Shown here in pieces: positions 28,640 to 38,759 of a DNA stretch of 64,000 nt. The notes under the pieces are model-generated. The model saw only the letters and a program-made list of their open reading frames with translations, did not search any database and was not told the DNA's origin. Source of the DNA: Mesorhizobium sp. LMG 17147 (lineage in GTDB: Bacteria > Pseudomonadota > Alphaproteobacteria > Rhizobiales > Rhizobiaceae); contig NZ_JANCTC010000020.1 of the NCBI RefSeq assembly GCF_024297145.1, forward strand, positions 1 to 64,000, given 5' to 3'. Every line of letters starts with the position of its first letter. Position 1 is the stretch's first letter. Position numbers and translations under genes: made by a program.

Positions 28640-28657
28640 CCTGTGCAACTGCACAGG
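28640..28657 (+). promoter_or_regulatory. tra-box-like 18-bp dyad
   Basis: CCTGTGCAACTGCACAGG is a perfect palindrome with 8-bp arms around a 2-bp centre, the same length and TGTGCA...TGCACA core as the binding sites of TraR/LuxR-type quorum-sensing activators. It lies 394 bases upstream of the FseA-like gene. In ICEMlSym of M. loti R7A a TraR-controlled promoter drives traI1 and the msi172-msi171 pair; no traI is recognisable between this box and the gene. Confidence 0.6.
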
Positions 28658-29050
28658 CTGCCATAGCGGGCAGATTGGCCTCCAATGGCGAAAACTTGCC
28701 GCAGGAGACCCTCCGATGACCGTGCCTATGGCGCCGCCGCTACGACAACTTGCCGACAAGCAGCGTGCGATCCACTGCCGCGCTACTGCGCCTTCAAGGG
28801 ACGTCTGGATCGCGACGCAGGAGCCGATGACCGTTAAGGAATCAATTCCCTTGGCGTGCTCAGGTCGCGCTGGCCGTCGCTGTGCCCGTTCGACGGTCTG
28901 GTGGCAATTTGGGCACATCTTGTGTCGTCGCCAGTGCCAATGCCGCACGCTTCAACAAAAAGGTGCCTTCGACGTCTGCTGCCTTCGCCGGTGCTTTGCG
29001 AAGTGGCATAATGTTTCGACGCACGCAGGCGCGGGCAGGGGGTGTCAGTC
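28658..29050. other. No recognised gene between tra-box-like dyad and FseA-like gene
   Basis: Short ORFs occur on both strands (for example plus 28717-29054), but none shows an autoinducer-synthase or other known signature. It might be a diverged leader or a deleted traI region. Confidence 0.4.
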
Positions 29051-29852
29051 ATGAATCTCCTGACTGGCGCGGATCAGGCCGATTGGCGGGATGAAAGATC
29101 ATACGACTACACCGCTGGCCTGACGCTGCGGGAGTGGGCTTGGGAGTTCTTACGCCGCAACCCGGCGTTCCAGCGCGATCTGACCGCTGCGCGCCAGCAT
29201 TGCAAGACTTGGTCTCTCCGACCCTTTCTCGATATGGTCGCGTCGGCCGGCGACCTGTCACGCTGGGGTGTTCTGTTTCGCGGAGTCTTGTGGCCGCGCT
29301 TCGGTCGTATTCTGGTGTCCGCTCTGGTGCGTCCATGTGCTGCCGCTCATTGCGGAACGGTTGCCTGCCTCGTCGCCGACACCGCCGTTCGAACTCTCGG
29401 CATTGCCCTGTCGTGCAACCGTCCTGCAGGCGCCCGACAAGAGCCAGCATGTTCTTCTTCGCAATGCGGACCACGCGCTGCAGCTCGCCGTCTCGGGCGC
29501 GAATATCCTCCACCCTGTTTGCCTGCATACGCAAGCCATCTGGCCCGCGGTGCTTTTAAAGCATCGACTGAGGGGACTGGAGTGCCTCAATGCTCTCAGT
29601 CTAGGGCAACATTTGCCCCCCCGCTTGTTTGCGCCGGAAAAGCGCGGCGTCCGTTTGTCCTTCGTTCTTCGTGCGCTCGACGGTTCGCTCGCCGGAGCAC
29701 CACATCGCGAGCTCGCCGAAGTTCTCATCGGTCAACGGCGCGTCCATGCCGACTGGGCGGATCCTCGCGATCATCTGCGCGACCGCATCCGTCGGGCCGT
29801 CTCGCGTGGCCGCGCGCTCATGAATGGTGGCTACAGAGATTTCCTAATTTGA
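29051..29852 (+). CDS. FseA-like DUF6499 + DUF2285 protein in two frames
   Basis: The first frame from ATG 29051 encodes a DUF6499 domain (DWRDERSYDYTAGLTLREWA then WEFLRRNPAFQRD). The second frame encodes a DUF2285 domain to the TGA-like end at 29852 (VLPLIAERLPAS; RATVLQAPDKSQHVLLRNAD; ADWADPRDHLRDRIRRAVSR; GGYRDFL). The two are joined by a +1 shift, best placed at TTT C (29276-29279; CTG TTT CGC read as TTC GCG), where the protein would run RWGVLF-AESCGRASVVFW. In ICEMlSym R7A, msi172 and msi171 are the same two domains, fused by programmed frameshifting into FseA, the activator of the excisionase gene. Unlike a classic arrangement, the first frame has no early stop (open to 30106), so ordinary decay remains possible. 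Confidence 0.75.
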
Positions 29853-30598
29853 AATGCGACAGTCCGCGCTGTGCGTCAGTGGATGAACGTTCGCTCGCAG
29901 CTGACCCGTCACCAACAGTTCGCCCGCCGACAGATCTGCATGGCGCCTTGCGGGTACGCTCTGGTCAGGCGTCGGCCGACGCCACAATGACATCGGTGAA
30001 GTTGCCAAGGCGGTGGTTCATTAGGGCCGGCCTCGACCTGAACCCACATCAGTGGTCGGAAAGCGGCGTGCACCGCAATGTCGCCATAGCAGCCAAGATC
30101 CTTTGAGTCCGGACCTGCAGTCCTGTTGGACCGGCGGGTGCAACAATATGGAGGGATTTGAGACCTCACACTGTCCCCTGGACCGACAGCTCGGTCAGAC
30201 ATCGCACTCACCGCTTGATTATGGAAATGGTGTGCCTGTAGTACAGCGGGTAGCGCTTGCTGCGCACTGTCCTAAGAATAGCAATCATGACCCGTCTGGG
30301 GATCTGCAACACGACGATCCAACCGCTTGGGCATTGTCGCATATCCCACAATGTAGAGTGCGCAACAGGGCAAAAGCTGATCCATCGGCGGTTTATCAAT
30401 GCTTTTTGGCTTGGCACGGCACATGCAACGCAATCGGCAAAAGGCGCACGAACTGAGTGGCCCCATCGGCCCTAGGAGCGCTGACTTATGCCCTCCCAAG
30501 GCATGTCCGGCCCGGCAGCGAGCTCAGTCTCCTGCCGGGCATCCGTGTTTCAGGTCAACGGCGTTTGGAACTTCAAATTAGGTGGCGGCATTGACCGC
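29853..30598. other. No recognised gene
   Basis: ORFs on both strands (up to 134 codons) have no family features. The stretch separates the FseA-like gene from the 3' end of gabD. Confidence 0.45.
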
Positions 30599-30599
30599 A

Positions 30600-30620
30600 G
30601 GCCGCCCCCGGTGGGCGGCC
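30600..30620 (-). terminator. Hairpin downstream of gabD
   Basis: GGCCGCCC-N5-GGGCGGCC is a perfect 8-bp GC stem about 30 bases past the gabD stop codon. No T-run follows, so it is only a candidate terminator. Confidence 0.45.
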
Positions 30621-30648
30621 GGTGGGCGGAGAGACAGTGCAGCAGGTT

Positions 30649-32106
30649 TCAAATCCCGCCCATGCAGAGATATTTCATTTCCAGATAGTCCTCGAGGCCA
30701 TGGCGGGAACCCTCCCGCCCGATGCCGGATTGCTTCATGCCGCCAAACGGTGCCGCCTCCGAGGACATGCGTCCCGTGTTTATGCCAACCATGCCATATT
30801 CCAGAGCCTCTGCCACACGCCAGACCCGCTTCATGTTGGAGGCATAGAAGTATGCGGCGAGGCCGTAAATCGTGTCATTGGCCTCGCGCACGACCTGATC
30901 CGCATCGTTGAAGCGAATGATCGGCGCCAGCGGCCCGAATGTCTCCTCTTGCGCGACTGCCATGACGCTGGAAATCTCGGTGAGGACCGTGGGTTTGAAA
31001 AACGTGCCATTCTTGCCGATACGTTGGCCCCCGCATCGTATTGTGCCGCCTTTCGCAATGGCATCTGCGATGTGAGACTCTATCTTGGCCAGAGCATGCC
31101 TGTCGATGAGCGGTCCGATGTCCACTCCGGCATCGAATCCGTCGCCAACCGACAAGTGCCGGACTTTCTCCACGAATTTCTTGACGAACTCATCGTGAAC
31201 GCTCGATTGGACGTAAATACGGTTCGCCGAAACGCAGGTCTGGCCGGCATTGCGAAACTTCGCCTGGATCGCACCGTCAACAGCAGCGTCGATGTCGGCA
31301 TCATCGAAGATGATGAAAGGTGCGTTGCCGCCGAGCTCAAGGCTAACCTTCTTGATCTGGTCAGAGCACTGACGCATCAGCAGCCGCCCGACCTCGGTCG
31401 AACCGGTGAAGCTGATCTTGCGGATCTTGGAATTGGTGCAGAGTTCACGGCCGACGCGATCACCTTCGGACGCATAGATCAGGTTGACCACGCCATCGGG
31501 AAAGCCGGCCTGATGGGCAAGGGCGAACATTGCGCCAGCCACGAGCGGCGTCTGTTCAGCGGGCTTGAGCACGATCGTGCAGCCCGCAGCCAAGGCCGGC
31601 GAGATTTTGCGCGCCACCATGGAGGCCGGGAAATTCCATGGCGTGATCGTGCCAACAACGCCGATGGGCTGCTTGATCACTAGCATTCGGCGGTCTGTCG
31701 AGGGTGCCGAGATCGTCTCGCCATAGACGCGATTGGCCTCCTCGGCATACCATTGCAGATACGCCGCCGCATGCGATACCTCTGACATGGCTTCGGCAAG
31801 CGGCTTGCCCATTTCCGCAGTCAGAATCGCGGCGAGATCGCCTGCATGGTCGATGATCAGCTGATGCCATCGCCAAAGAACGTCGCTACGCTCTCGGGCA
31901 GTCAACGCGGCCCATCCCGACTGCGCAACATAGGCCTTGTCTACCGCAGCACGTGTCTCCTCCACGCCCATATCGGGAAGCTCTGCCAAAACTTCGCCGG
32001 TCGACGGATTGACGACCTCGAACGTCTTATTGCCAACCGGTCTGCCGAGTGCCGGCAGGCGGTCCATGGCTCCAAACAGGTGCGGGGATTTCAGACGGCG
32101 GATCAT
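30649..32106 (-). CDS. gabD: Succinate-semialdehyde dehydrogenase (GabD-type)
   Basis: The 485-residue enzyme oxidises succinate semialdehyde to succinate with NAD(P)+, the last step of the GABA shunt. It carries the aldehyde-dehydrogenase marks: TPWNFPASMVARKISPALAA, the NAD(P)-binding ITGST-type motif (FTGSTEVGRLL), the general-base Glu in [10 protein letters not shown] and the nucleophilic Cys in GQTCVSANRI, with EETFGPLAPI and FGGMKQSGIGREGSRHG at the end. The start at 32106 gives the length usual for the family; the frame is open further upstream, but that part has no similarity to dehydrogenases. GABA metabolism matters in nodule bacteroids. A decayed duplicate lies at 6.3-7.7 kb. Confidence 0.93.
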   Translation of the reverse strand: MIRRLKSPHLFGAMDRLPALGRPVGNKTFEVVNPSTGEVLAELPDMGVEETRAAVDKAYVAQSGWAALTARERSDVLWRWHQLIIDHAGDLAAILTAEMGKPLAEAMSEVSHAAAYLQWYAEEANRVYGETISAPSTDRRMLVIKQPIGVVGTITPWNFPASMVARKISPALAAGCTIVLKPAEQTPLVAGAMFALAHQAGFPDGVVNLIYASEGDRVGRELCTNSKIRKISFTGSTEVGRLLMRQCSDQIKKVSLELGGNAPFIIFDDADIDAAVDGAIQAKFRNAGQTCVSANRIYVQSSVHDEFVKKFVEKVRHLSVGDGFDAGVDIGPLIDRHALAKIESHIADAIAKGGTIRCGGQRIGKNGTFFKPTVLTEISSVMAVAQEETFGPLAPIIRFNDADQVVREANDTIYGLAAYFYASNMKRVWRVAEALEYGMVGINTGRMSSEAAPFGGMKQSGIGREGSRHGLEDYLEMKYLCMGGI

Positions 32107-32531
32107 CGGCAGGCACAGGGGCAATACCGGATTCCTCCTCAACGCAGCGAACATCCAGGTCGACAGGCCGTCGGTGTGTATTCTGCACCAGCGGGTTCGT
32201 CCTAGGGCCTCGGCAAAGCAGCTGGTAGACCAAACATACGACAACAGTTCCGTTAGTTTGAGTGCCCGCGGTTCATCAGTTGATGGATTGAGCAGCCGGA
32301 TGTTTGCTTCATCCACCCGCTGCCTGCTGGTGGCGTGCGAGTGTATTCTGCAAAAGGCGGCATACATGCTGAGGAGCGCCGTTTCGGCGAGAGGCCCGCC
32401 TGGACCGCCAATGCCGCGCAAGGCCCGCGAAACGACTCCGCGGGTCTGCATGATCTGCTTGGCCCACCGGCCTCCATATTCGCTCTTCCCACGAGAAGCC
32501 CCAAGGAAGAAGGAAGGCGAGATGAGTTTCT
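32107..32531. other. Spacer between gabD and the M16 peptidase gene
   Basis: The part next to gabD (to about 32235) is shared with the degraded copy upstream of the gabD relic (7701-7830). The remaining ~300 bp is replaced in that copy by the fic/HipA-like block. No gene is recognised. Confidence 0.5.
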
Positions 32532-35207
32532 TTACTCATCCTTGCCGCCCAGCGGCGGGCCGACCACCAAAATGGCGGGCTCGGCCGAAAGCAGCTTCTT
32601 GGCCGCCGCCTTGACCTGTTTGAGCGTCACCCGACCGATGCTGCGGGCGCGACGCTGGTTGTAGTCGACGTCGGCCTTGTGAATCTGCAAATCCAGGAGC
32701 CGGTCTGCAATCGAGCTGGTCGAGCCCAGACGGTCAATGGCATAGGTGCCGATCAGGTGCTTCTTCGCCGCCTTGAGCTCGGCCCCGGTCGGTCCTTGCT
32801 GCGCCATCTGCTTTACCACATCTCGCACGATGCTCAGCGTTTGGGCGGCGCAGTCCGAGCGTGTCTCTGTCGTAACCAGAAGCTTGTCAAGGGTCAGTTC
32901 AGAGCTGACGTGATAGGCAAGGCCGCGTTTTTCGCGCACCTCCTCGAAAAGGCGGGAAGTCATGCCCGAGCCGCCGAGGATGTCATTCATCAGCACGGTG
33001 GCGAAGTGATCCGGCGCGCTACGCTTCACGCCAGGCCAGGCCAATCGCAGCGAAGTCTGCGGCAGGTCGCAGTTCTCCTCCACCAGTTGGCCGAGCTTCG
33101 GTACGACATCGGCGACGGGGGCGAGGGTTTGTTGCTCAGGCAAGTCACCAAACAGCTGGTCGAGCCTTTCCCTCAGCGTGTTTGCATCAATGTCACCGAC
33201 CACGGCAATATGGAGCCCGTCGGGAGCGAAAATCGCCTTGTGGAAGGCGAGGAGGTCGGACGGCGTGATGCCGGCCAGGCTCTCTTTTGTGCCTTCTCCC
33301 GGCCTCGAAAAAGGATGCGTGCCATAGATCGCGCGCAGCCATTTGCGCTGAGCGATTGCGTCAGGGTCGCGCTCGCTGCCGACGATGTCGGAGACAATCT
33401 CGGCGCGGACGCGATCGATCGGCCCCTGGTCGAAGCGCGGCGCGTTGAGTGCGAGCCGAAGCAGGCCGAACGCGGCGTCCTGCTGTTTGGGAAGCATGCA
33501 CACCGATCCGCAGATGTAGTGTCTTTGCGCCTCCAAACCCATCTCGGCGCCGGCATCGTCGAGCTTCATCTGGAAGGCATCGCTGTCGTAATTACCGGCG
33601 CCTTCGATGAACAGGCCGGCCATCAGATTGGCCATCCCCTCCTTCCCGACCGGGTCCTGCCTGATGCCGCCGTTGAAGGCAAAGCCGATGTTGACGATTT
33701 CCACTGTGTGGTCCTCCACCAGCCAGGCGATCATGCCCTTTTCGGACTTCACCTCCTGGATGTTCATCGCAGCATGGGGCTGAGCGCCGAGCGTCATCTC
33801 TTCATTCTCCGTCTTGGGCAAGAGATAGCCCGTGGTCGAACGGTCGAACGCGAGATAGCGGGCGGCAACTGCTTTGATTTGCGCGGCGGTAACCCTGCGG
33901 ATGCGAGACGGCCGTTCCTCGACATCTTTCACGGTGCCGCCGGTGGCCAGCGTCGAGCCGTATATGCAGGCGAGGTCGTCCTGGTCGTCTTCGGCAAAGA
34001 TCATATCGCGCACAAAGCGCTCCTTGGCCTTGCCCAGTTCCTCGCTGCTGACACCATCCTTGGCAATGCGAGCGACTTCGGCAGCGGCCGCCGCTTCGAG
34101 ATCGGCCAGCTTGGCATCGCCGCGCGGCGCGCCATAGATGGCGAACCTGGTGTCGTCGAGCATGGTGCCCTGGAAATAGGCGCAGGCGCTGGAAGCGATA
34201 CCTTGCTGGACAGCGAGCGCCTGGTAGAGCCGGCTGCGGTTACCGCCGCCGAGGATTTCGGACAGCAGGTCGAGCGCTTCGGCCTCGCCCGGCTTGGCGG
34301 TATGGTAAGACGGCACCACCCACTGCGTCGAAAAACTGGGCACGCTGACGCGGGCGTCGGAGAGCGTGACGGTGCGCCTGGTGTTCTGCTCGGGCTCAAC
34401 CGGCCGGATGCGCGGCGGCAGGTCGGGCCCGCGCGCCACCTTGCCATAGGTCTTCTCGGCCAGCACCTTCACCGTCTCCGGCTCGACATCGCCGGCCACG
34501 ATCAGCACGGAGTTGTTGGGCCAGTAGTATTTTTCATAGAAGGCGGTGGCGTCGACGCGGTTCAGCTGCTCGATCTCCTGCATCCAGCCGATGATCGGGA
34601 TGCGATAGGGCTGGTTCTGCCACAGCGTCGCGTCGATCTCCTCATGGAGCACGTCCTGCGGGTTGGTGTCGGTGCTTGAGCGGCGCTCCTCGATGACCAC
34701 GTCGCGCTCGGTCTTGACGACATCGTCGGTGAGGATGAGGTTTCGCATTCGGTCGGCCTCGAAGCTCATCATCAGCTCGAGCGCCGACGGCGCCACTGTC
34801 TGATAGAAGGCGGTGTAGTCGGAGGAGGTGAAGGCATTTTGCGAGCCGCCGATCTCGAACACTGCGCCGTCGAATTCGCCGGCCGCATGGTTGGTCGTCG
34901 CCTTGAACATCAGATGCTCGAAAAAATGGGCAATGCCGGATTTGCCCGGCGGCTCGTCGGCGCTGCCGATCTTGTACCACACCATGTGGCTGACGATCGG
35001 CGCCCGGTGGTTGGGAATGACGACCACCTCCATGCCGTTGTCGAGCACGAAATCCGTCGCCTTGCCGTCCTCCCATGCGACGGGGACCGGAGCCGTCCTC
35101 GCGCCGCCCAACTCGGTCGCAACGGACGTCCTGCGAAGCCCGTGAGTGCGGGGCTTGCTTGGTAGTTCTGATAGGGAGAGTGGGATTATGGGCTGGGTTC
35201 CTGGCAA
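32532..35207 (-). CDS. M16-family zinc peptidase, two homologous units in one chain
   Basis: The 891-residue chain joins two M16 units. Unit 1 (~50-440) has the inverted zinc motif HFFEHLMFK (H-x-x-E-H) with the downstream Glu in [12 protein letters not shown], so it is catalytic. Unit 2 (~455-885) lacks the zinc motif but has the R-Y-type structural marks ([20 protein letters not shown]), as in the non-catalytic partner of mitochondrial processing peptidase. In many alpha-proteobacteria these are two adjacent genes; here one frame covers both, joined around [14 protein letters not shown]...[11 protein letters not shown]. No signal peptide is visible; the N-terminus ([20 protein letters not shown]) looks unrelated to the family, so the exported leader may have been lost. 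Relic copy at 11.3-12.5 kb. Confidence 0.85.
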   Translation of the reverse strand: MPGTQPIIPLSLSELPSKPRTHGLRRTSVATELGGARTAPVPVAWEDGKATDFVLDNGMEVVVIPNHRAPIVSHMVWYKIGSADEPPGKSGIAHFFEHLMFKATTNHAAGEFDGAVFEIGGSQNAFTSSDYTAFYQTVAPSALELMMSFEADRMRNLILTDDVVKTERDVVIEERRSSTDTNPQDVLHEEIDATLWQNQPYRIPIIGWMQEIEQLNRVDATAFYEKYYWPNNSVLIVAGDVEPETVKVLAEKTYGKVARGPDLPPRIRPVEPEQNTRRTVTLSDARVSVPSFSTQWVVPSYHTAKPGEAEALDLLSEILGGGNRSRLYQALAVQQGIASSACAYFQGTMLDDTRFAIYGAPRGDAKLADLEAAAAAEVARIAKDGVSSEELGKAKERFVRDMIFAEDDQDDLACIYGSTLATGGTVKDVEERPSRIRRVTAAQIKAVAARYLAFDRSTTGYLLPKTENEEMTLGAQPHAAMNIQEVKSEKGMIAWLVEDHTVEIVNIGFAFNGGIRQDPVGKEGMANLMAGLFIEGAGNYDSDAFQMKLDDAGAEMGLEAQRHYICGSVCMLPKQQDAAFGLLRLALNAPRFDQGPIDRVRAEIVSDIVGSERDPDAIAQRKWLRAIYGTHPFSRPGEGTKESLAGITPSDLLAFHKAIFAPDGLHIAVVGDIDANTLRERLDQLFGDLPEQQTLAPVADVVPKLGQLVEENCDLPQTSLRLAWPGVKRSAPDHFATVLMNDILGGSGMTSRLFEEVREKRGLAYHVSSELTLDKLLVTTETRSDCAAQTLSIVRDVVKQMAQQGPTGAELKAAKKHLIGTYAIDRLGSTSSIADRLLDLQIHKADVDYNQRRARSIGRVTLKQVKAAAKKLLSAEPAILVVGPPLGGKDE

Positions 35208-36800
35208 AGTGATTTGTTCCTCATTTTGAAGGCTCTATGTCTCCCGACGCCTATTGGGAGAAAGTGGATCGGCACGCGACGCCGAGCCAGATGAGCCGTC
35301 AGCGTGTTGCCGGGCCTGACGCGGGCCTCATCTTTGGATGCGTCCGGGGAACGTTCGGGAGTATTTTGGTGGGGCCATGGGAAGTCTGCTCGTTATCCAT
35401 TGGGTGTTTGCGGATACCTGAGCATGCGCCGTGCCAAGTAAGAAAGCCCCGATTTGCAAGGTTTGATCCAACCTTGATACTTGCGATATCCGACATTGTC
35501 GGGCATCCGACAGAAAGCGCCTTTCGCCGGCGCGCCGGCTACGGCGCTCGCCTCCTCCGGCGTGACGACGATCCTTTGGCGGGCGCCGCGCACACCGATC
35601 TGCCCGCCTATCAGCACCGCGACATCGAAGGACAACGCGATCGTGAATGATGGGTCTTACGCAAACATGCAGCAGTGCCACCGCCATCAGGACTTCATCC
35701 GCCCCTCAAAGCCCCGAGCGCGAGGGGACGACGTGTAAGGCAACATGTCATCCTCGACAATGATGCCGCGCATAAAGAGGTAAGGTCCCTCGTCGTACCG
35801 GCGAGCCCCTTCGCTGGGTTCGCCGAGGGTCTGGTTTGCGAACGTCGACCGACAGCATCACGCATGGGCGGCCGGATCGATAGACAAGCATTGACCGTGC
35901 CACCAGCGCATTGAGGGCAGCGCAGAGTCCAATTGGCCTGTGCCAGCCGGTATGTTGGAGCTTCAAGTGTGGCCAGCCAAGCGGGCTGAGGCCATGGAAC
36001 TCCTGATATCCTGGACAGTCCAGATTGCAACGCACGACGCCTTTGGTCATCGCCCGAACGTTCATTGACGCTCAGCGAAGCTTGCGTCATCCGGACGATC
36101 TGGGAAAAGCTTGGCCGGGCCGGCGCCTTCCCAGGCGCACGGGACGCGCGACGACCCATGTGGACCTTGGATTTCACTCCGCACCTACGCTGCTTTGGCC
36201 TTGTCAGCAGCCTGGGCGGCATAGCTGAGTCCCGCCCTTGCTCAATCTGCCAAACCATCTCGCTCACAAGCGATCGGGTGGTTTGTGCCGTCTGAACGCG
36301 CATTGTCAACTTGCCGACAGTCTGGGGTTCCGAACCCGACAGTTGATTCAAACCGACAATGGCCCGCCTCAGAAGCAGGCAACCGCGCTTCGTAGCAGGC
36401 CGAAGCTAATCGAGGTTCGCGGGTCTCGGTTTGAGTGTGCAGTGTCGCTGCGCGCCTGATCTTTCGGTCTGATGACAAAAACATCGTCATTTTGGCCGAC
36501 GATATCGGTCAGGAGCGGGTATTGCGGTCGAGCAGCGACCCAAGCACGTCCACAAGATGTGCCGAGTTTGCAGGGTTGGGTCATTGTTTCTGTCGACGTT
36601 TGAGCGACAGCGCACGACGAAACGTCTGGCATACGCCTCGTCTGGCACGCGCCTCGCATGTGTGGCAGGTGCTGCTGGAGATCAGGCGGTCGAGTGGGCC
36701 TTGCAATTTTCCGATTTTGCTGCGCCTAAAGTCTCGTGTACAAATCAGGCTGGCGTGAATGGCCTGCCTAAGTTGCGACTTGTTACAAAGGAATGGATAT
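35208..36800. other. About 1.6 kb without a recognised gene
   Basis: ORFs up to 218 codons (minus 35695-36351) overlap on both strands, but none has motifs, membrane segments or a good ribosome-binding site. I see no IS ends here. It may be decayed sequence upstream of cspA. Confidence 0.45.
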
Positions 36801-37013
36801 ATGGCGACTGGAACGGTGAAGTGGTTCAACAGCACCAAGGGTTTTGGTTTTATTCAGCCCGACAACGGCGGTCAGGATGTCTTTGTCCACATTTCCGCTG
36901 TTGAACGAGCGGGCCTGTCGACCCTTAATGAGGGCCAGAAGATAAACTACGAGGTCGAACAGGATCCCCGCACCGGCAAGTCCTCTGCAGGCAGCCTCAG
37001 CAAGGCTGGCTAA
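36801..37013 (+). CDS. cspA: Cold-shock domain protein (CspA family)
   Basis: The 70-residue protein carries both RNA-binding motifs: KGFGFIQPD (RNP1) and DVFVHISAV (RNP2), after the usual start [14 protein letters not shown]. The ATG at 36801 was chosen over an upstream in-frame ATG because AAAGGA lies 10 bases before it and the family starts here. These proteins bind single-stranded RNA and act as RNA chaperones. It ends in a bidirectional terminator shared with the mucR-type gene. Confidence 0.95.
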   Translation: MATGTVKWFNSTKGFGFIQPDNGGQDVFVHISAVERAGLSTLNEGQKINYEVEQDPRTGKSSAGSLSKAG

Positions 37014-37150
37014 CGCGTGCGGCAAGGATGCGGCATACTCCGAACGCATTGACCGGCTCGAAACCCGGCCGGAGCATGCAACCAGGTAATGCCGCGGCAG
37101 CGATTGCTGGAGCCGTCGCGAATTCCTCTGGAATGAGGCTCTTGGACGGG

Positions 37151-37176
37151 AAAGGCGGGGCTCGTCCCCGCCTTTT
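37151..37176. terminator. Bidirectional rho-independent terminator
   Basis: AAAGGCGGGG-N5-CCCCGCCTTTT forms a perfect 10-bp stem with T residues after it on the plus strand and, by symmetry, on the minus strand. It lies between the convergent cspA and mucR-type genes. Confidence 0.9.
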
Positions 37177-37235
37177 GATTCCGCGCAGATTGGGCCTACG
37201 GCTGCCGCGCGTCCCGAACGACTGTTGATACGGAT

Positions 37236-37706
37236 TTAGGCTGCGACCTTTTTGCGGGTCCGTTTCGCCGGCGCCGGCACCGGGGCTTCCGGCTCTTTCG
37301 GTTTGCGGCCGAGTCCGATGGTCTTGGCCAAGGCGGAGCGCGTAGCGGCGTAATTCGGCGCCACCATCGGATAATCCGACGGCAGACCCCATTTGGCGCG
37401 ATATTCGTCCGGGGTCAGACCATAGTGCGTCGACAGATGGCGCTTTAGCGATTTGAATTTCTTGCCGTCTTCAAGGCTAATGATGTAGTCCGGTTCGATC
37501 GACTTTTTGATCGGGACAGCAGGTTTTTTCACAGGCACAGGCTCTTCTGCCGGTATTAGTCCGGCCGTGCCTTTTAGAGCCCCGTGCACTTGGGCGATCA
37601 GGGCAGGAAGCTCCCCCGCCGGGACGGGGTTGTTGGAGACGTAGGCTGATACAACATCGGCAGTGAGCTCGATGAGGATGTCGGTGTTGTGGGCTTCTTC
37701 TGTCAT
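37236..37706 (-). CDS. MucR/Ros-family transcriptional regulator lacking a zinc ligand
   Basis: The 156-residue protein has the Ros/MucR zinc-finger fold: SLEDGKKFKSLKRHLSTHYG at ~residues 92-111, followed by LTPDEYRAKWGLP and DYPMVAPNYAATRSALAK. In most homologues the first residue of this block is Cys; here it is Ser, so one zinc ligand is missing, although the Asp and both His are kept. Some M. loti Ros homologues are known to fold and bind DNA without zinc. The start at 37706 (GGAG 8 bases upstream) is preferred to the longer frame. MucR proteins bind AT-rich DNA and control exopolysaccharide, motility and symbiosis genes. The C-terminal tail is Pro/Lys-rich. Confidence 0.88.
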   Translation of the reverse strand: MTEEAHNTDILIELTADVVSAYVSNNPVPAGELPALIAQVHGALKGTAGLIPAEEPVPVKKPAVPIKKSIEPDYIISLEDGKKFKSLKRHLSTHYGLTPDEYRAKWGLPSDYPMVAPNYAATRSALAKTIGLGRKPKEPEAPVPAPAKRTRKKVAA

Positions 37707-38172
37707 AAACTTCTCCGGGCAGCTTGAAACACAGTCGGGCGAAGTGTCGCTACATAGTGGCGGTTGACGCTGAAAGCAAATGGATCGACGGGTGCGCTGC
37801 TCCCCACCATTGAAGTCTCGGGGAAGTATCCCGTCATCGTCCATCGGCCTAGAGGCAGCGTATTGCATTATGGGAGCGGTCGCGCCTGCCCCAAGTTAGA
37901 GGCAGGCATTCGCGCGTGAATTAATCAAATCCATCCTGAGCGTATCTCGCGTGGCAACCACGAAGGCGCTCTGGCAACGAAGCGAGGCGGATGGCCTTGC
38001 GGGTGGCCGAGAGATGTCATCCGGCTCTCCTGCCGACCTCTGCCGGCCAGATCTGGAGCAACAGCTTTGCGCAGATATGGCTCTCTTCAGAGGCCATCTA
38101 TGATGGGAGCCGAGCGCGTCTCGAGCCGGGGAATAGGCTGCACATGCGCTGTGCCCACCTATTGCGATCGTG
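37707..38172. other. No gene; upstream of mucR-type gene
   Basis: Probably holds the promoter of the mucR-type gene. No ORF with features was seen. Confidence 0.5.
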
Positions 38173-38706
38173 CTAACCTTGGCTGTTCGGACTTGCCGTT
38201 AAGGCAAGCGACAGATTGAAGTTATGCTGCACCATCTGATTCCCTGGCTCGGTTTCGAGAGCTCGCCGATACAGGGCCTGTGCCGCGTCATGCCGCCCCT
38301 CAATGTCCAAGATCACGCCCTTCGCATTCAATGCACGTACGTTTGCTGGGGCTGCAACCAAGACGCTGTCGAGCACCTCAACCGCTTCGTGCGGGCGCTT
38401 CTGGGCCACCAAGGCTTTTGTAAGCCGTATCGCCGCATCAACATTGTCCGGGTGCTGCTTCACCTCATCCCGCAAAGCCCGCTCTTGAACATCCTGACCA
38501 ACTTCGCGCAAAATGCGTTCGCGCATAGCCGGATCGATTTGATCGGCGCTGAGCAACTCTGGGGAAGATGTCTCCTGCACGGAAAGAGCGGGCTTTTGCC
38601 AGCTGGCGCAACCGCCCAAAGGCAGAATGGCGAGTACGGCAAAAAGAAGTGAGCTCCGGCGCAGAAACATAGGCGATGGAGAAACTGTATTTCTAACAAA
38701 TTTCAT
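38173..38706 (-). CDS. T3SS-associated TPR lipoprotein (Y4yS-like)
   Basis: The 177-residue protein has a lipobox (ILPLGGC, Cys at about residue 33) and two or three tetratricopeptide repeats in residues ~95-165 (VDAAIRLTKALVAQKRPHEA; VRALNAKGVILDIEGRHDAA). It is the last gene of the nopC-nopA-sctD-rhcV operon, the position of y4yS in Sinorhizobium fredii NGR234. It is probably anchored to the outer membrane from the periplasmic side; a role as helper of the apparatus or secretin is inferred. Confidence 0.75.
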   Translation of the reverse strand: MKFVRNTVSPSPMFLRRSSLLFAVLAILPLGGCASWQKPALSVQETSSPELLSADQIDPAMRERILREVGQDVQERALRDEVKQHPDNVDAAIRLTKALVAQKRPHEAVEVLDSVLVAAPANVRALNAKGVILDIEGRHDAAQALYRRALETEPGNQMVQHNFNLSLALTASPNSQG

Positions 38707-38759
38707 ATTATCTCTCGGTTATCAGGGAGGCGGGTCGCGTTCAGTTAGGAAAGGTGGAA

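Noticed and set aside
32107-32451. N-terminal extension of the gabD frame by 115 codons
   Set aside because: The extension is unlike any aldehyde dehydrogenase and 486 codons from 32106 give the normal family size.
32679-34679. 666-codon plus-strand ORF opposite the M16 peptidase gene
   Set aside because: It is the antisense shadow of a conserved peptidase gene in GC-rich DNA; its sequence has no domain logic.
35695-36351. 218-codon minus-strand ORF
   Set aside because: No recognisable domain and an Arg/Ser-rich composition typical of spurious ORFs in GC-rich DNA.
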